Assembly (NCBI GenBank): GCA_944367535.1
Contig: CALVWQ010000021.1
Coordinates: 1-32,859, forward strand
From: an uncultured Clostridia bacterium
Lineage (GTDB): Bacteria > Bacillota > Clostridia > Christensenellales > Borkfalkiaceae
DNA: 32,859 bases
Direction: 5' to 3'
Positions 31,846 through 32,859 of this stretch are shown here, piece by piece. Numbering within the stretch: position 1 is the first letter of the stretch; every line of letters starts with the position of its first letter. Under the pieces are notes generated by a model, which had not been told where the DNA came from, ran no database searches, and saw only the letters and a program-made list of their open reading frames with translations. Both the position numbers and the translations under genes were made by a program.

Positions 31846-31874
31846 TTGACTATTGTTTAATTTTACGATATAAT
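31846..31874 (+). promoter_or_regulatory. rRNA promoter P1
   Basis: TTGACT (31846-31851) and TATAAT (31869-31874), 17 bases apart, preceded by AAACGCTTGA and A/T-rich upstream sequence resembling an UP element. Confidence 0.85.
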
Positions 31875-32051
31875 CACAATTACTCTCGCAAATGCAAGAG
31901 ACATAAGCGAAATCGTAAGGTTTTATCTGACGATTTTGGGCAGGCGAAAACAAAATGTCGTGGCTTTGAGAAGCACGGGACACAATATTTTGTGAAGATG
32001 TAAAAAGTTTGAGAAAATTTAAAAAAACTTTAAAAAATCTTTGAAAAACGC

Positions 32052-32080
32052 TTGACTTAATAAAATGCTTATGGTATTAT
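32052..32080 (+). promoter_or_regulatory. rRNA promoter P2
   Basis: TTGACT (32052-32057) and TATTAT (32075-32080), 17 bases apart, again preceded by AAACGCTTGA. It is the promoter closest to 16S rRNA. Confidence 0.85.
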
Positions 32081-32216
32081 TAGTAGGCTGTCGTCGAGAG
32101 GCGGTCGCAAAACGTCAACCGAAGTTGACGAAGGTTGCTTAAAAATTGAATAGAAGGAAATAAGACAAAATAATAGTTATTTTGAAAGTTTCTGTCAAAA
32201 TCTTTGAAGTATGATA

Positions 32217-32230
32217 TGTACTTTGAAAAC
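32217..32230 (+). promoter_or_regulatory. boxA-like antitermination site
   Basis: TGTACTTTGAAAAC differs at one base from the usual Firmicutes rrn boxA (TGTTCTTTGAAAAC). It lies in the 16S leader about 90 bases before the mature end, where Nus-factor antitermination starts. Confidence 0.55.
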
Positions 32231-32308
32231 AGTCATTAAATGACAAAACGCTAAACAAGCGAAAATTCGTTAGAGCAGTTGAATCGAAAGATTCGGCTTT
32301 AAATAATT

Positions 32309-32859
<551 letters not shown>

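Larger units (their letters stand above)
31579..32308. other. Gap between mnmA and 16S rRNA: terminator, tandem promoters, leader
   Basis: No protein gene is seen. A 12-bp inverted repeat (31602-31613 and 31706-31717) precedes the mnmA terminator; then come rRNA promoters P1 and P2, a boxA-like site and ~80 nt of 5' leader. The high density of promoter elements is normal for an rrn operon. Confidence 0.8.

Overview
The window looks like a chromosomal piece of a low-to-medium GC Gram-positive anaerobe of the class Clostridia, possibly from the Christensenellales-type gut lineages. This rests on strong GGAGG-type ribosome binding sites, TTGACA/TATAAT promoters, a DUF-type mix of Firmicutes families and the first ~550 nt of a 16S rRNA gene at the right edge. 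The exact taxon is inference; the 16S fragment would settle it.

Layout. 1-3570: the end of a nucleoside/simple-sugar ABC transporter operon (ATPase cut by the window edge, then two permeases). 3806-4354: a GNAT acetyltransferase, separated by a bidirectional terminator from convergent citrate synthase and seryl-tRNA synthetase (minus strand). 7431-12261: a DeoR-type regulator, then cysE-cysS overlapping by 4 nt, then an alanyl-tRNA synthetase that stops after the editing domain and has no C-Ala domain. 12571-14284: tRNA-Arg(ACG), then an accessory island: a small XRE repressor divergent from a SLOG-family protein with three copies of a 16-bp palindromic operator between them, followed by decayed gene tails and large hairpins. 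14284-17100: a lipoprotein of unknown function, an ECF-like sigma factor, and an RHS/YD-repeat fragment that joins the sigma gene out of frame and ends at an apparently inverted RHS piece.

17182-20489: a GH31 alpha-glycosidase divergent from an AraC regulator, with a 21-bp-spaced direct repeat that fits an AraC operator. 20544-20885: the tail of an N-acetylneuraminate lyase (pseudogene). 21155-27836: a carbohydrate/peptide-type catabolic neighbourhood: Gfo/Idh/MocA dehydrogenase, M81 (MlrC-like) metallohydrolase, an M24 creatinase/aminopeptidase-fold protein that has lost key metal ligands, an Anabaena-sensory-rhodopsin-transducer (ASRT) family beta-protein, and a GH20 beta-N-acetylhexosaminidase. 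27855-28310: a small membrane protein. 28311-28928: a gap containing a decayed BspA-like leucine-rich-repeat fragment. 28929-32859: tRNA-Arg(CCG) and a CNNM/CorC membrane protein on the minus strand, mnmA on the plus strand, then two tandem rRNA promoters, a boxA-like site and the start of 16S rRNA.

How the genes work together: transport of nucleosides or sugars, GH31 and GH20 hydrolases, the remains of sialate cleavage, Gfo/Idh oxidation and ASRT ligand binding all point to scavenging of host or dietary glycans. The most unusual parts are the XRE-SLOG switch, the M81/M24-like/ASRT/GH20 neighbourhood, the sigma-RHS joint and the short AlaRS. No CRISPR array, integrase, transposase or riboswitch was recognised.
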